DNA from: an uncultured Fidelibacterota bacterium
Lineage (GTDB): Bacteria > Fidelibacterota > Marinisomatia > SCGC-AAA003-L08 > D37C17
Reading direction: 5' to 3'
NCBI GenBank assembly: GCA_913049525.1
Contig: CAJWYZ010000069.1
Location: forward strand, 1-7,532
Length of the DNA stretch: 7,532 nt
Shown: piece after piece, positions 1-6,142 of the stretch
How the letters are laid out: every line of letters starts with the position of its first letter
Position numbering within the stretch: the first letter of the stretch is position 1
Translations under genes and position numbers: made by a program
Notes under the pieces: model-generated
The model's database searches: none
The model's input: the letters and a program-made list of their open reading frames with translations, nothing else
Told to the model about the DNA's origin: nothing

Positions 1-39
1 ATTCTCCGTCATGCCAAAGTAGTGGTGAGTAAAAGCTAA
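1..39 (+). CDS. grpE: GrpE nucleotide exchange factor, C-terminal end only (partial)
   Basis: Reading from base 1 gives a twelve-residue tail, ILRHAKVVVSKS, followed by TAA at 37-39. This matches the conserved last beta-strand of GrpE proteins, which typically end in a pattern like 'RVLRxAxVVVSK'. GrpE releases ADP from DnaK and is normally encoded next to dnaJ and/or dnaK. Here the stop codon shares its last base with the ATG of dnaJ (TAATG), which supports both the identification and translational coupling. Only the extreme C-terminus is visible, so the call rests on this short motif plus the dnaJ neighbour. Confidence 0.85.
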   Translation: MLRHAKVVVSKS

Positions 40-1148
40 TGGGTGATTTTTACAGCACATTAGGTGTTTCCAAAAATGCAGATGCCAAAGAGATTAAATC
101 TGCCTATCGGAAAGTAGCCATGAAATTTCATCCGGATAAAAACCCCGGTGATTCTGCTGCTGAAGAAAAATTCAAGGCAGCTGCTGAAGCATATTCCATT
201 CTCAGTGATGAACAAAAGCGTGCTCGGTACGACCAATTTGGTCACAGTGCTTATACCCAGTCCGGCGGGGGAGGCGGTGGCTTTCAGCATATGGATATGA
301 ATGATATTTTTGATCATTTCGGAGATATTTTCAGTTCATCCGGATTTGGCAGTTTTTTCGGTGGTGGAGGGCGAGGAAGAGGGGCGCAAAGTTTGCGCGG
401 GTCTGATTTGAAAATAAATATTGTACTCACAATGGAAGAAATCTACCAAGGCACTGAAAAAACGGTAAAAATTAAACGTTTTGAACCCTGTAAAAATTGC
501 CAGGGCAATGGTTCAGCGCCAGGGTCAAATCCCGTTAACTGTCCCTCATGTCAGGGGTCTGGTGAAATTCGTCAGGTTCAGCAATCATTCCTTGGGCAAG
601 TTGTGAATATACAACCCTGTAACCATTGTAAGGGCAAGGGTCAGGTGGTGTCTAATCCATGTTCAAAGTGCCGTGGGCAGGGCAGGGAGAAAAATGCTGC
701 CACCATAAAGTTAGAAATTCCTGCGGGAGTATCTTCAGGGAATTATATGACGCAGCAAGGAGAGGGAAATCATCCCGGTGAAGGTGGATCTCCGGGGGAC
801 CTCATTATACAATTTACTGAAAAGGAGCATACTCTTTTTGCCCGAGAAGGAAGTGATATTTTTCTGGAAAGCTGGATTCAATATCCCCATGCAGTTTTTG
901 GAACCACCATTGAAGTGCCTACCCTATCTGGTAAAGTAAAACTGAAAATACCGGCAGGGATAAAGTCTGGCCAAGTTCTGCGGCTTCGTGGAAAAGGGAT
1001 GCAGGAATTGAACCGGAATCATTATGGAGACCAGTTGGTACGGGTTAACATTGAGACTCCAAAAAAGGTATCGAAAAGGGCAAAATCTCTCATGGAGGAA
1101 TTATCGCAGGAACTGAGTAACGATGTAAACTTTGAGAAATTACGTTAA
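39..1148 (+). CDS. dnaJ: Molecular chaperone DnaJ (Hsp40, type A)
   Basis: This is a full-length 369-residue class A J-protein, close to the usual 370-380. It delivers unfolded clients to DnaK and stimulates DnaK's ATPase in the cytoplasm. Domains in order: an N-terminal J-domain (about 1-70) with the essential HPD at residues 31-33; a Gly/Phe-rich linker (about 75-115) containing MNDIFDHFGDIF; a zinc-binding region with four complete CxxCxGxG repeats (Cys pairs 151/154, 168/171, 194/197 and 208/211); then the two beta-barrel client-binding domains with GDLIIQF near 253-259 and LRLRGKGM near 314-321, and a helical dimerisation tail. No key residue is missing. The ATG overlaps the grpE stop by one base, and a weak Shine-Dalgarno-like GGTGAG lies at 24-29. 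The stop overlaps the next gene's ATG by one base. The heat-shock control region, if any, would lie upstream of the window. Confidence 0.98.
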   Translation: MGDFYSTLGVSKNADAKEIKSAYRKVAMKFHPDKNPGDSAAEEKFKAAAEAYSILSDEQKRARYDQFGHSAYTQSGGGGGGFQHMDMNDIFDHFGDIFSSSGFGSFFGGGGRGRGAQSLRGSDLKINIVLTMEEIYQGTEKTVKIKRFEPCKNCQGNGSAPGSNPVNCPSCQGSGEIRQVQQSFLGQVVNIQPCNHCKGKGQVVSNPCSKCRGQGREKNAATIKLEIPAGVSSGNYMTQQGEGNHPGEGGSPGDLIIQFTEKEHTLFAREGSDIFLESWIQYPHAVFGTTIEVPTLSGKVKLKIPAGIKSGQVLRLRGKGMQELNRNHYGDQLVRVNIETPKKVSKRAKSLMEELSQELSNDVNFEKLR

Positions 1149-1531
1149 TGAAAATATTCACCACTCAGGAAAGAACAGTAGTTATTATACTTGCATCCCT
1201 GTTTATGTTGGGCATGGCGGTGAAAGTAACAAAGGAGCATTATAATACAGGCACAGATCAAATTACCCTTATTGGTAGCAATGCAGATGTAGTAAATTTT
1301 TATGCGGGACTGGATGAGGATGATATTGAATCTGCTGGTAAGGTTGATATTAATAGTGCAGGAATTGATGAGCTTAAATCACTCCCGGGAATCGGAGAAA
1401 AGACTGCTGAAAAAATAATTAATAAACGTAATGAATTAGGTGAGTTTAATACCTTGGAGGATTTAATGTTGGTGTCTGGAATCGGCAGCAAAACCTTTAA
1501 AAAATTATTATCCTATATTCAAATAAATTAA
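1148..1531 (+). CDS. ComEA-like membrane-anchored helix-hairpin-helix protein
   Basis: This 127-residue protein has an N-terminal hydrophobic segment (about residues 10-27, VVIILASLFMLGMAV), a linker of about 35 residues, and a C-terminal domain that closely fits the ComEA helix-hairpin-helix family. The domain opens with the signature KVDINSAGIDELKSLPGIG (about 65-83). It contains two hairpins, LPGIGEKTAEKII (79-91) and VSGIGSKTFKKLL (109-121), linked by NELGEFNTLEDL. In ComEA this double HhH binds double-stranded DNA outside the inner membrane during DNA uptake; the short anchor-plus-linker layout here is the same. Similar small HhH proteins also occur without any link to competence, so 'ComEA-like' describes domain and topology, not proven function. 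It is joined to dnaJ by a TAATG overlap. The following three genes look pilus/secretion-related, which makes a DNA-uptake or surface role more plausible. Confidence 0.85.
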   Translation: MKIFTTQERTVVIILASLFMLGMAVKVTKEHYNTGTDQITLIGSNADVVNFYAGLDEDDIESAGKVDINSAGIDELKSLPGIGEKTAEKIINKRNELGEFNTLEDLMLVSGIGSKTFKKLLSYIQIN

Positions 1532-1533
1532 TC

Positions 1534-1540
1534 AGGAAGA
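1534..1540 (+). promoter_or_regulatory. Ribosome binding site for the pseudopilin-like gene
   Basis: AGGAAGA lies six bases before the ATG at 1547, within the 15-base gap after the ComEA-like gene. It is one of the clearer Shine-Dalgarno sequences in the window and fixes the start of the following gene. Confidence 0.7.
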
Positions 1541-1546
1541 ATAAAT

Positions 1547-2320
1547 ATGCATGATCAAAATTATGAAAGAAAAATAAGTATTCTGGACTGGGGGATTATA
1601 CTTTCCGCACTTCTTTTATTACTTACAGTTTATCTGCCCCAATCTATTTGGAAGGAAGAGGTTAAATTCCGAAATTTGGGTCGACATAGAATGACCTCAA
1701 TTGCAAATACAGAAGAATTTTATTTTGAAATGACAGGAGCCTATACTTCCAATGGAGAGCATCTGTTTGAATTGGTAGAAGCTGCCATGGATTCTCTCAT
1801 TGCAGATAGTTTATTTACCGATGAGCAAATTATTAATTTAAATGGAAATCCTTATCCTGTTAAGTTGGAAAGGGGGTTTGAGATCAGAGTGGATACTACT
1901 TTCAGTTCTGCTACCGATTTGTATTTTTCCTATGAGGATACCATTTACACCGTGGGGTTAAATAACCCTGAATCTGGAAATATTGATACTATGTTTGTAA
2001 ATGTTAAGGATTTACGCCACTATAAAGCAGATGAACATTTCAGAGAAATCTATGAAACTGATATTGTAACACGCTCTGAAATTAGAACGGATTATCTTAG
2101 GAAAAAATATCATTTGAATACAAATATGCTCAACTGTCCTTTAACCAATGATCCCTATATTTTTGAAATTGATACTACAGGAGATGAAGATATCTTTACC
2201 GTAACATCACCTTTACATCTATTAGAAGAGCCTTATACTGAATCTCGTTTTGGTGTTTTTACTTTTGAAGCTGGAGACCACGGTTTTATTAAGGGAACAC
2301 AAAAAAGTTGGGCAGAATAG
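1547..2320 (+). CDS. Uncharacterised single-pass membrane protein with pseudopilin-like N-terminus
   Basis: I do not recognise this 257-residue protein as a named family. What is visible: a short basic N-terminus (ERK), one hydrophobic helix (about 16-31, GIILSALLLLLTVYLP), then a predicted extracytoplasmic domain rich in beta-type sequence. The start resembles a type IV pilin or pseudopilin. Aligning P31 with the conserved pilin Pro+22 puts Asp14 at the position of the conserved Glu+5 and Lys9 at the position of the cleaved Gly-1. The following stretch, SIANTEEFYFEMTGAYTSN (51-69), looks like the pilin 'L..I..A...Y....G.Y' pattern. A later segment, NCPLTNDPYIFEID (196-209), resembles the CP..G.PY element seen at the end of some pilin-like proteins. 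It lacks a standard prepilin peptidase site, so it is either unprocessed or not a true pilin. A good ribosome binding site precedes it. The function is unproven. Confidence 0.85.
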   Translation: MHDQNYERKISILDWGIILSALLLLLTVYLPQSIWKEEVKFRNLGRHRMTSIANTEEFYFEMTGAYTSNGEHLFELVEAAMDSLIADSLFTDEQIINLNGNPYPVKLERGFEIRVDTTFSSATDLYFSYEDTIYTVGLNNPESGNIDTMFVNVKDLRHYKADEHFREIYETDIVTRSEIRTDYLRKKYHLNTNMLNCPLTNDPYIFEIDTTGDEDIFTVTSPLHLLEEPYTESRFGVFTFEAGDHGFIKGTQKSWAE

Positions 2321-2325
2321 GAAAA
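2319..2325 (+). promoter_or_regulatory. Ribosome binding site for the PilM-like gene
   Basis: AGGAAAA begins inside the stop codon of the pseudopilin-like gene and lies six bases before the ATG at 2332. It supports that start and suggests coupled translation across an 11-base gap. Confidence 0.6.
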
Positions 2326-2331
2326 AACTGA

Positions 2332-3225
2332 ATGTTGGCAATTTCTCAATCTGGTGAAAACTACTATTACCTGAACTGGGTTCCATCCGAGGTAGGCCCT
2401 ATGGTGACCCAGTATGGTTCTATTAAAAAAGAGTTGAAAAATCCTGATAAAATTGATGAGCATTATTATGAAGTTCTAGAGGAGATATTTTCCAATGTTA
2501 AAAATGGCAACCCCATTTGTACATTCAGCCTAGATAGTAGAAACGTATTATTTTCTACTTGTTATGCAGCAAATAATAGTGAGGAAATGATAAATTGGCA
2601 TTTAAAGCAAAGTAGAGATGAAACGTTAAATAAAATAATAGATTACTACCATTATTCTTTTAATCCAAAATTAGGTAGAGTTTTAAATATTGGGATTCCC
2701 AAAACTATTCGCCAATCTTTCAATAAAAATATGAGTCTTTTAAAATCAAAGATGAATGGACTCAGTGTTGGGATTTTTTCTGCAGAAGTTGGTGCTCGCC
2801 AATGGATGCATGCCCATAAACATGAGAGCTATCTCATCTGGAAAATTGGGAAGAAAAAAAATGATGAATTGCTTTATATTAATAATGAGAAATTGACAAC
2901 CTATTTTTCGTTCCATCGATCAGAGAAAAAAAGTAAAATGAATTGGCAATTTGGAGATAAGGATATTGCTGGAAATATTTGTCAGGATATCATTAATGTT
3001 CAGAATAACAATTCTAAAAAGTTCACATCTGTTCAGCAGGTATACTTTTACACCACTGATGGGAATATGAAAGATGTTAAGTTCTTTCATAAATTGGAAA
3101 TTCAGAATCTCACTTTATTAAATCCTTTATTAGTTTTGGAAACTGCTGAAGATGAAAAAGTACATGAATATAATACTTTGGCACTTGCAGAAACGGGAAA
3201 TTCATTTGGTGGTATAGATGTTTAA
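2332..3225 (+). CDS. Divergent PilM-like (actin-fold) cytoplasmic protein
   Basis: This 297-residue protein has no signal peptide or membrane segment. It does not carry a textbook family signature, but the order of its segments follows PilM, the actin-fold cytoplasmic protein of type IV pilus systems. It opens with a beta-hairpin-like start (MLAISQSGENYYYLNWV, where PilM has its DIGSSSIK strand). A segment NWHLKQSRDETLNKIIDYYH (88-107) resembles the PilM 'E.EQYLPF....V.LDY' region. RVLNIGIPKTIRQSFNKNM (116-134) resembles 'VLLVAAPK..V..Y', and GLSVGIFSAEVGARQW (143-158) matches 'GL....VD.E..A'. A late QQVYFYTTDG (235-244) sits where PilM has its I.L.GG loop. The DIG and GG phosphate-binding motifs are degraded, so nucleotide binding may be lost. 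It overlaps the PilN-like gene by eight bases, as expected for pilMN partners. From memory, Bacteroidota DUF3822 proteins, also actin-like, sit near rsmD and are an alternative relative. Confidence 0.6.
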   Translation: MLAISQSGENYYYLNWVPSEVGPMVTQYGSIKKELKNPDKIDEHYYEVLEEIFSNVKNGNPICTFSLDSRNVLFSTCYAANNSEEMINWHLKQSRDETLNKIIDYYHYSFNPKLGRVLNIGIPKTIRQSFNKNMSLLKSKMNGLSVGIFSAEVGARQWMHAHKHESYLIWKIGKKKNDELLYINNEKLTTYFSFHRSEKKSKMNWQFGDKDIAGNICQDIINVQNNNSKKFTSVQQVYFYTTDGNMKDVKFFHKLEIQNLTLLNPLLVLETAEDEKVHEYNTLALAETGNSFGGIDV

Positions 3226-3922
3226 CCCAAACTTTATTGCTGAACCGGGAATTCAAAAAGAGACATCAGATGCAAGTTGGTCTTACCTGCAAAAAAAAGT
3301 AGAAGTCATATCAGAAGAGCCTGTAAAAAAAACCGTTGAAAAAAATAAAAATACAAAGGCTAAATTGGCAATTTATGCTTGGGCTGTGAGTGTAATAATT
3401 ATAATTGCCAGTACTGGTATATTTATGAATCCTGAGCCTAAAATTTCTCCGGATATGGTTTTAAATCAGGTAGTTGATTTAATAATTGAAAGTGGATATT
3501 TTAAAGATTTAAAGTTGTCAGAGGCTCATTTTAATTCTGATTATGTAAAAGTTACTATTGCAGCTGAAGAATTGAGTTCACTACAAAATTTTACATTGGG
3601 GTATCGAATAGAAGATAACATCCCTTATGAAATTTTCAGGAAAGATGAAATTAATTATGTAAGTTTAAATTTCCCCTGGGAAGGAAATAAAAAAGGAGGG
3701 AGTATCGAAACATTGAAATCCCTCGCTACAAAGACAGTATTTTCAAACAAAATATCCATTAATTCTTCCGGGAATAATTTTGAATTGTACGGACGGTCAT
3801 CTGACATAATCTCCTATTTACTTCAAATGGCTGACAATGGATTAATACAAAAATTTATGCTATCGGTGTACCATTTAGAATCGGGAGAATTTTATCTAAA
3901 AGTACAAACAAATCAGGTATGA
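3218..3922 (+). CDS. Divergent PilN/PilO-like bitopic inner-membrane protein
   Basis: This 234-residue protein has a cytoplasmic N-terminus of about 49 residues with a lysine-rich stretch (about 37-49), one membrane helix (about 50-69, AIYAWAVSVIIIIASTGIF) and a periplasmic remainder. This is the topology of PilN, PilO, GspL-C and GspM. The opening, MFNPNFIAEP, could correspond to the short 'INLLP' motif with which PilN contacts PilM. The C-terminal part (about 178-232), ISINSSGNNFELYGRSSD followed by a helix and LIQKFMLSVYHLESGEFYLKVQ, has the strand-helix-strand pattern of the PilN/PilO ferredoxin-like domain ('L.G.....V..FL..L......V.L......F.L'). No coiled coil is obvious between the helix and this domain, unlike standard PilN. 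A GGTGG at 3208-3212 could serve as its ribosome binding site. It overlaps the PilM-like gene by eight bases and rsmD by four (ATGA). The assignment rests on topology and neighbours. Confidence 0.6.
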   Translation: MFNPNFIAEPGIQKETSDASWSYLQKKVEVISEEPVKKTVEKNKNTKAKLAIYAWAVSVIIIIASTGIFMNPEPKISPDMVLNQVVDLIIESGYFKDLKLSEAHFNSDYVKVTIAAEELSSLQNFTLGYRIEDNIPYEIFRKDEINYVSLNFPWEGNKKGGSIETLKSLATKTVFSNKISINSSGNNFELYGRSSDIISYLLQMADNGLIQKFMLSVYHLESGEFYLKVQTNQV

Positions 3923-4440
3923 CTTCTGTTATTGCAGGAAAGTACAAAGGTAGAAAATTGTTTGATGTGAAAAATCTTCATGTTAGGCCCACCCAGGCAA
4001 AAGTAAGAAAATCTATTTTTCAGATATTAGAACCTTTTGATGGTTTAGAAGTGTTGGATCTTTATGCAGGGGTTGGTACACTGGGGATTGAAGCAATGAG
4101 CAGGGGGGCTTCTCGGGTTGTATTTGTTGAAAAAAATCGGCGTGTGTTTAAGGTACTACAAAAAAATATAGAATTATTTGAGTCTGAAAATTCAAAAATA
4201 ATTTTGATGGATGTGCAAAAATATTTAGTTCAGGTAAAAAACCAACAATTTGATATTGTATTGGCAGACCCACCTTACTCAGAAGTGAGTTTTTCAAGTG
4301 TGAAAGACAAGGCGGAGCAATTCCTGAAACCCGGCGGAATCTTTTGCATGGAAATGAAAAAAGAGTCAATTGATGAGACCAATGTTCGGGTGAAACATTA
4401 TGGCAGTACTCAGGTGGTTTTTTGGAAATCTGCCGCATGA
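3919..4440 (+). CDS. rsmD: 16S rRNA (guanine(966)-N(2))-methyltransferase RsmD
   Basis: This 173-residue protein is a class I SAM-dependent methyltransferase of the RsmD family (usual length about 180-200). It methylates N2 of G966 in 16S rRNA on assembling 30S subunits. Visible features: an N-terminal IAGKYKGRKL (5-14); the family motif RPTQAKVRKSIF (23-34); the SAM-binding motif I, VLDLYAGVGTLGIEAMSRGA (45-64), very close to the RsmD consensus; the acidic end of strand 2 in VFVEKN (68-73); the catalytic motif DPPY (117-120); a LKPGG turn (136-140); and the family's C-terminal YGSTQVVFW (161-169). It overlaps the PilN-like gene and coaD by four bases each (ATGA). The rsmD-coaD pairing is very common in bacteria and supports both names. 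Confidence 0.96.
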   Translation: MTSVIAGKYKGRKLFDVKNLHVRPTQAKVRKSIFQILEPFDGLEVLDLYAGVGTLGIEAMSRGASRVVFVEKNRRVFKVLQKNIELFESENSKIILMDVQKYLVQVKNQQFDIVLADPPYSEVSFSSVKDKAEQFLKPGGIFCMEMKKESIDETNVRVKHYGSTQVVFWKSAA

Positions 4441-4922
4441 AAATAGCAATTTATCCCGGATCGTTTGATCCTATAACCAACGGGCATTTAGATATTATTG
4501 AGAGAGCCGTCCACTTATTTGATAAAGTTATTGTAACCGTTGCCCGAAATACAGAAAAAAATTCCCCCTTGTTTTCCCATGAAGAACGTATATCTTTAAT
4601 TGCCAAAGCCGTATCAGAGCTAGAAAATATTGAAGTAGATTCTTTTGAAGGGCTTATGGTTGATCATGCGGTCGAACATGGAGCCGTAGCCGCAATTCGT
4701 GGGCTGAGAGCATTATCAGATTTTGAATTTGAATTTAAAATGGCGTTAATGAATAGAAATCTTAATGAGGATATCAGCACTTTATTTCTTATGCCCCATG
4801 CCAAATATACGCATGTGAGCTCTGCAATGGTTCGAGAGGCTGCATCGCTGGGTGGGAATGTGAGTGATTATGTTCCGGCTCATGTAGATAAAGCCTTGAA
4901 ATATAAATACAAAAATGTATAA
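4437..4922 (+). CDS. coaD: Phosphopantetheine adenylyltransferase CoaD
   Basis: This 161-residue enzyme (usual length about 160) transfers AMP from ATP to 4'-phosphopantetheine, giving dephospho-CoA, the penultimate step of coenzyme A synthesis. The nucleotidyltransferase signature YPGSFDPITNGH (6-17) carries the T/HxGH motif as TNGH. Substrate-pocket segments AIRGLRALSDFEFEFKMALMN (86-106) and HVSSAMVREAASLGGNV (126-142) match the family. I chose the ATG at 4437 because it puts MKIAIYPGSFDP at the N-terminus exactly as in known CoaD proteins. A TTG start fifteen bases earlier would add five unconserved residues. The chosen start overlaps the rsmD stop (ATGA), and the 3' end overlaps pta by eight bases. 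Confidence 0.97.
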   Translation: MKIAIYPGSFDPITNGHLDIIERAVHLFDKVIVTVARNTEKNSPLFSHEERISLIAKAVSELENIEVDSFEGLMVDHAVEHGAVAAIRGLRALSDFEFEFKMALMNRNLNEDISTLFLMPHAKYTHVSSAMVREAASLGGNVSDYVPAHVDKALKYKYKNV

Positions 4923-5838
4923 ATACCGAGATAGAATAATTAATTTGGGGAAAGAAGCCGGAGCCAAAATTGTTCTGCCTGAAATTAGTAATGCCCGAAT
5001 TGAAGACGCGACAAAAGAATTAACCTCAATGGGATTTAATATTTTACAGATAGAAGATTTTCAGGAAAATGTTGATCTTTATTTGGACTATCTCAATACT
5101 TTGCCATTTACCAATAATTGGCCAGCAGACGATCTCCGGAAATTTATAAATGACCCTTTGCATTTTGCAATGGCAATGGTGGCATGTGATGATGCCGATT
5201 GTTTGGTTGCAGGAGCCGTTACCTCCAGTAGTGAAGTCATCAGATCAGCAATTCGAATGATTGGAATTCGTCCCACATCCAATAATGTATCCAGTGTCTT
5301 TTTCATGTTATCTCCTGAAGGAGATGATGCATTTACCTTTGGAGATTGTGCCGTTATCCCTGAACCGGATAGTAAACAATTGGCTGCAATAGGAGCTGAA
5401 TCTGCAGAGTTCCATCACTTTCTTACTGGTGAAGAACCGGTCGTTGCATTTTTATCATTTTCAACTAAAGGTAGTGCCAGTCATTACCGAGTGGACAGAG
5501 TGAGAGATGCTGTAGAAATATTTGGAAAAAAATATCCACAAATCATTCATGATGGAGAAGTACAGTTTGATGCAGCAATTATCCCGGAAGTGAATAAATC
5601 GAAAATAGAAAATTCCCCAATCAATGGTGGGGCGAACGTGCTCATTTTTCCCAATTTAGATGCGGGGAATATCGCTTATAAAATTACTCAACGATTGGGA
5701 GGTTATGCTGCCTGGGGCCCCTTATTACAAGGCTTGAATAAACCCGTACATGATTTGTCTCGGGGATGTTCTGTAGATGACATTATTAATGTGTCGGCAA
5801 TTGCGGCGCTTCAAAAGAATATGTATGCCAACGTATAA
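4915..5838 (+). CDS. pta: Phosphate acetyltransferase (phosphotransacetylase) Pta
   Basis: This 307-residue protein belongs to the phosphate acetyl/butyryltransferase family (PF01515) and is slightly shorter than the usual 325-330. It interconverts acetyl-CoA plus phosphate and acetyl phosphate plus CoA. Family landmarks run throughout: KIVLPE near 18-23; DADCLVAGAVTSSSEVIRSA (93-112); FGDCAVIPEPD (142-152); FLSFSTKGSASH (179-190); DGEVQFDAAIIPEV (213-226); SPINGGANVLIFPNLDAGN (234-252); and the C-terminal DLSRGCSVDDIIN (280-292). Ser282, Arg283 and Asp289 match the catalytic Ser-Arg and Asp spacing of the Methanosarcina enzyme. The sequence fits Pta better than Ptb. It lacks the N-terminal DRTGG/AAA domains of the long form. 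No acetate kinase gene is adjacent; the neighbours are coaD and a zinc-ribbon gene. No Shine-Dalgarno is obvious, and eight bases overlap coaD, so translation is probably coupled. Confidence 0.93.
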   Translation: MYKYRDRIINLGKEAGAKIVLPEISNARIEDATKELTSMGFNILQIEDFQENVDLYLDYLNTLPFTNNWPADDLRKFINDPLHFAMAMVACDDADCLVAGAVTSSSEVIRSAIRMIGIRPTSNNVSSVFFMLSPEGDDAFTFGDCAVIPEPDSKQLAAIGAESAEFHHFLTGEEPVVAFLSFSTKGSASHYRVDRVRDAVEIFGKKYPQIIHDGEVQFDAAIIPEVNKSKIENSPINGGANVLIFPNLDAGNIAYKITQRLGGYAAWGPLLQGLNKPVHDLSRGCSVDDIINVSAIAALQKNMYANV

Positions 5839-6142
5839 TTATTATTGTAGTGAGTGTGATGCCCATTTTTCCTATTTTCAGAAAATGAGTGAAATTGCCA
5901 AATCCAATTGTGAGAAATGTGAAGGCAAAATTAATAGGGTCATTACGGGAGGGACGGGATTAATTTTTAAAGGGTCAGGGTTTTACTTAACGGATTATAA
6001 AAATGATACCAAATCAAAAGTTGATGTAACTGAGTCGAATAATTCAGCAAAAAGTGGATCAACAAAGGAAGGTAATTCAGAATCAAAAAGTAGTGGTTCA
6101 GAGAAAAAATCAACAGCAAAGAAAGAGAAAAAAAATGAATAA
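5825..6142 (+). CDS. FmdB-family small zinc-ribbon protein
   Basis: This 105-residue protein belongs to the FmdB/CxxC zinc-ribbon family of putative regulators. The start [20 protein letters not shown] matches the family's 'MPTYEYxCxxCGHxFE.FQ'. Cys8/Cys11 and Cys29/Cys32 form the zinc site, and [20 protein letters not shown] (39-58) is the usual conserved end. Residues 59-105 form a low-complexity Ser/Lys/Glu/Asn-rich tail, probably disordered. I chose the ATG at 5825 because the family begins there; an upstream start in the same frame would lie inside pta and add unconserved residues. The gene overlaps pta by 14 bases and icd by eight. The molecular role of the family is not established (one founding member was linked to formamidase/amidase regulation), so no specific function is assigned. 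Confidence 0.93.
   Translation: MPTYNYYCSECDAHFSYFQKMSEIAKSNCEKCEGKINRVITGGTGLIFKGSGFYLTDYKNDTKSKVDVTESNNSAKSGSTKEGNSESKSSGSEKKSTAKKEKKNE

Noticed and set aside
4422..4436. An upstream TTG start for coaD adding five residues.
   Set aside because: Known CoaD proteins begin right at the MKIAIYPGSFDP-like segment, and the ATG at 4437 forms a standard ATGA overlap with rsmD.
5777..5824. An upstream start for the FmdB protein inside pta.
   Set aside because: The extra residues are a frame-shifted reading of conserved Pta sequence, and the family starts at MPTYxY (5825).
6054..6134. An upstream start for icd inside the fmdB tail.
   Set aside because: The added residues are low-complexity Gln/Lys sequence from the fmdB tail in another frame, and the E. 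coli-type N-terminus aligns from the ATG at 6135.
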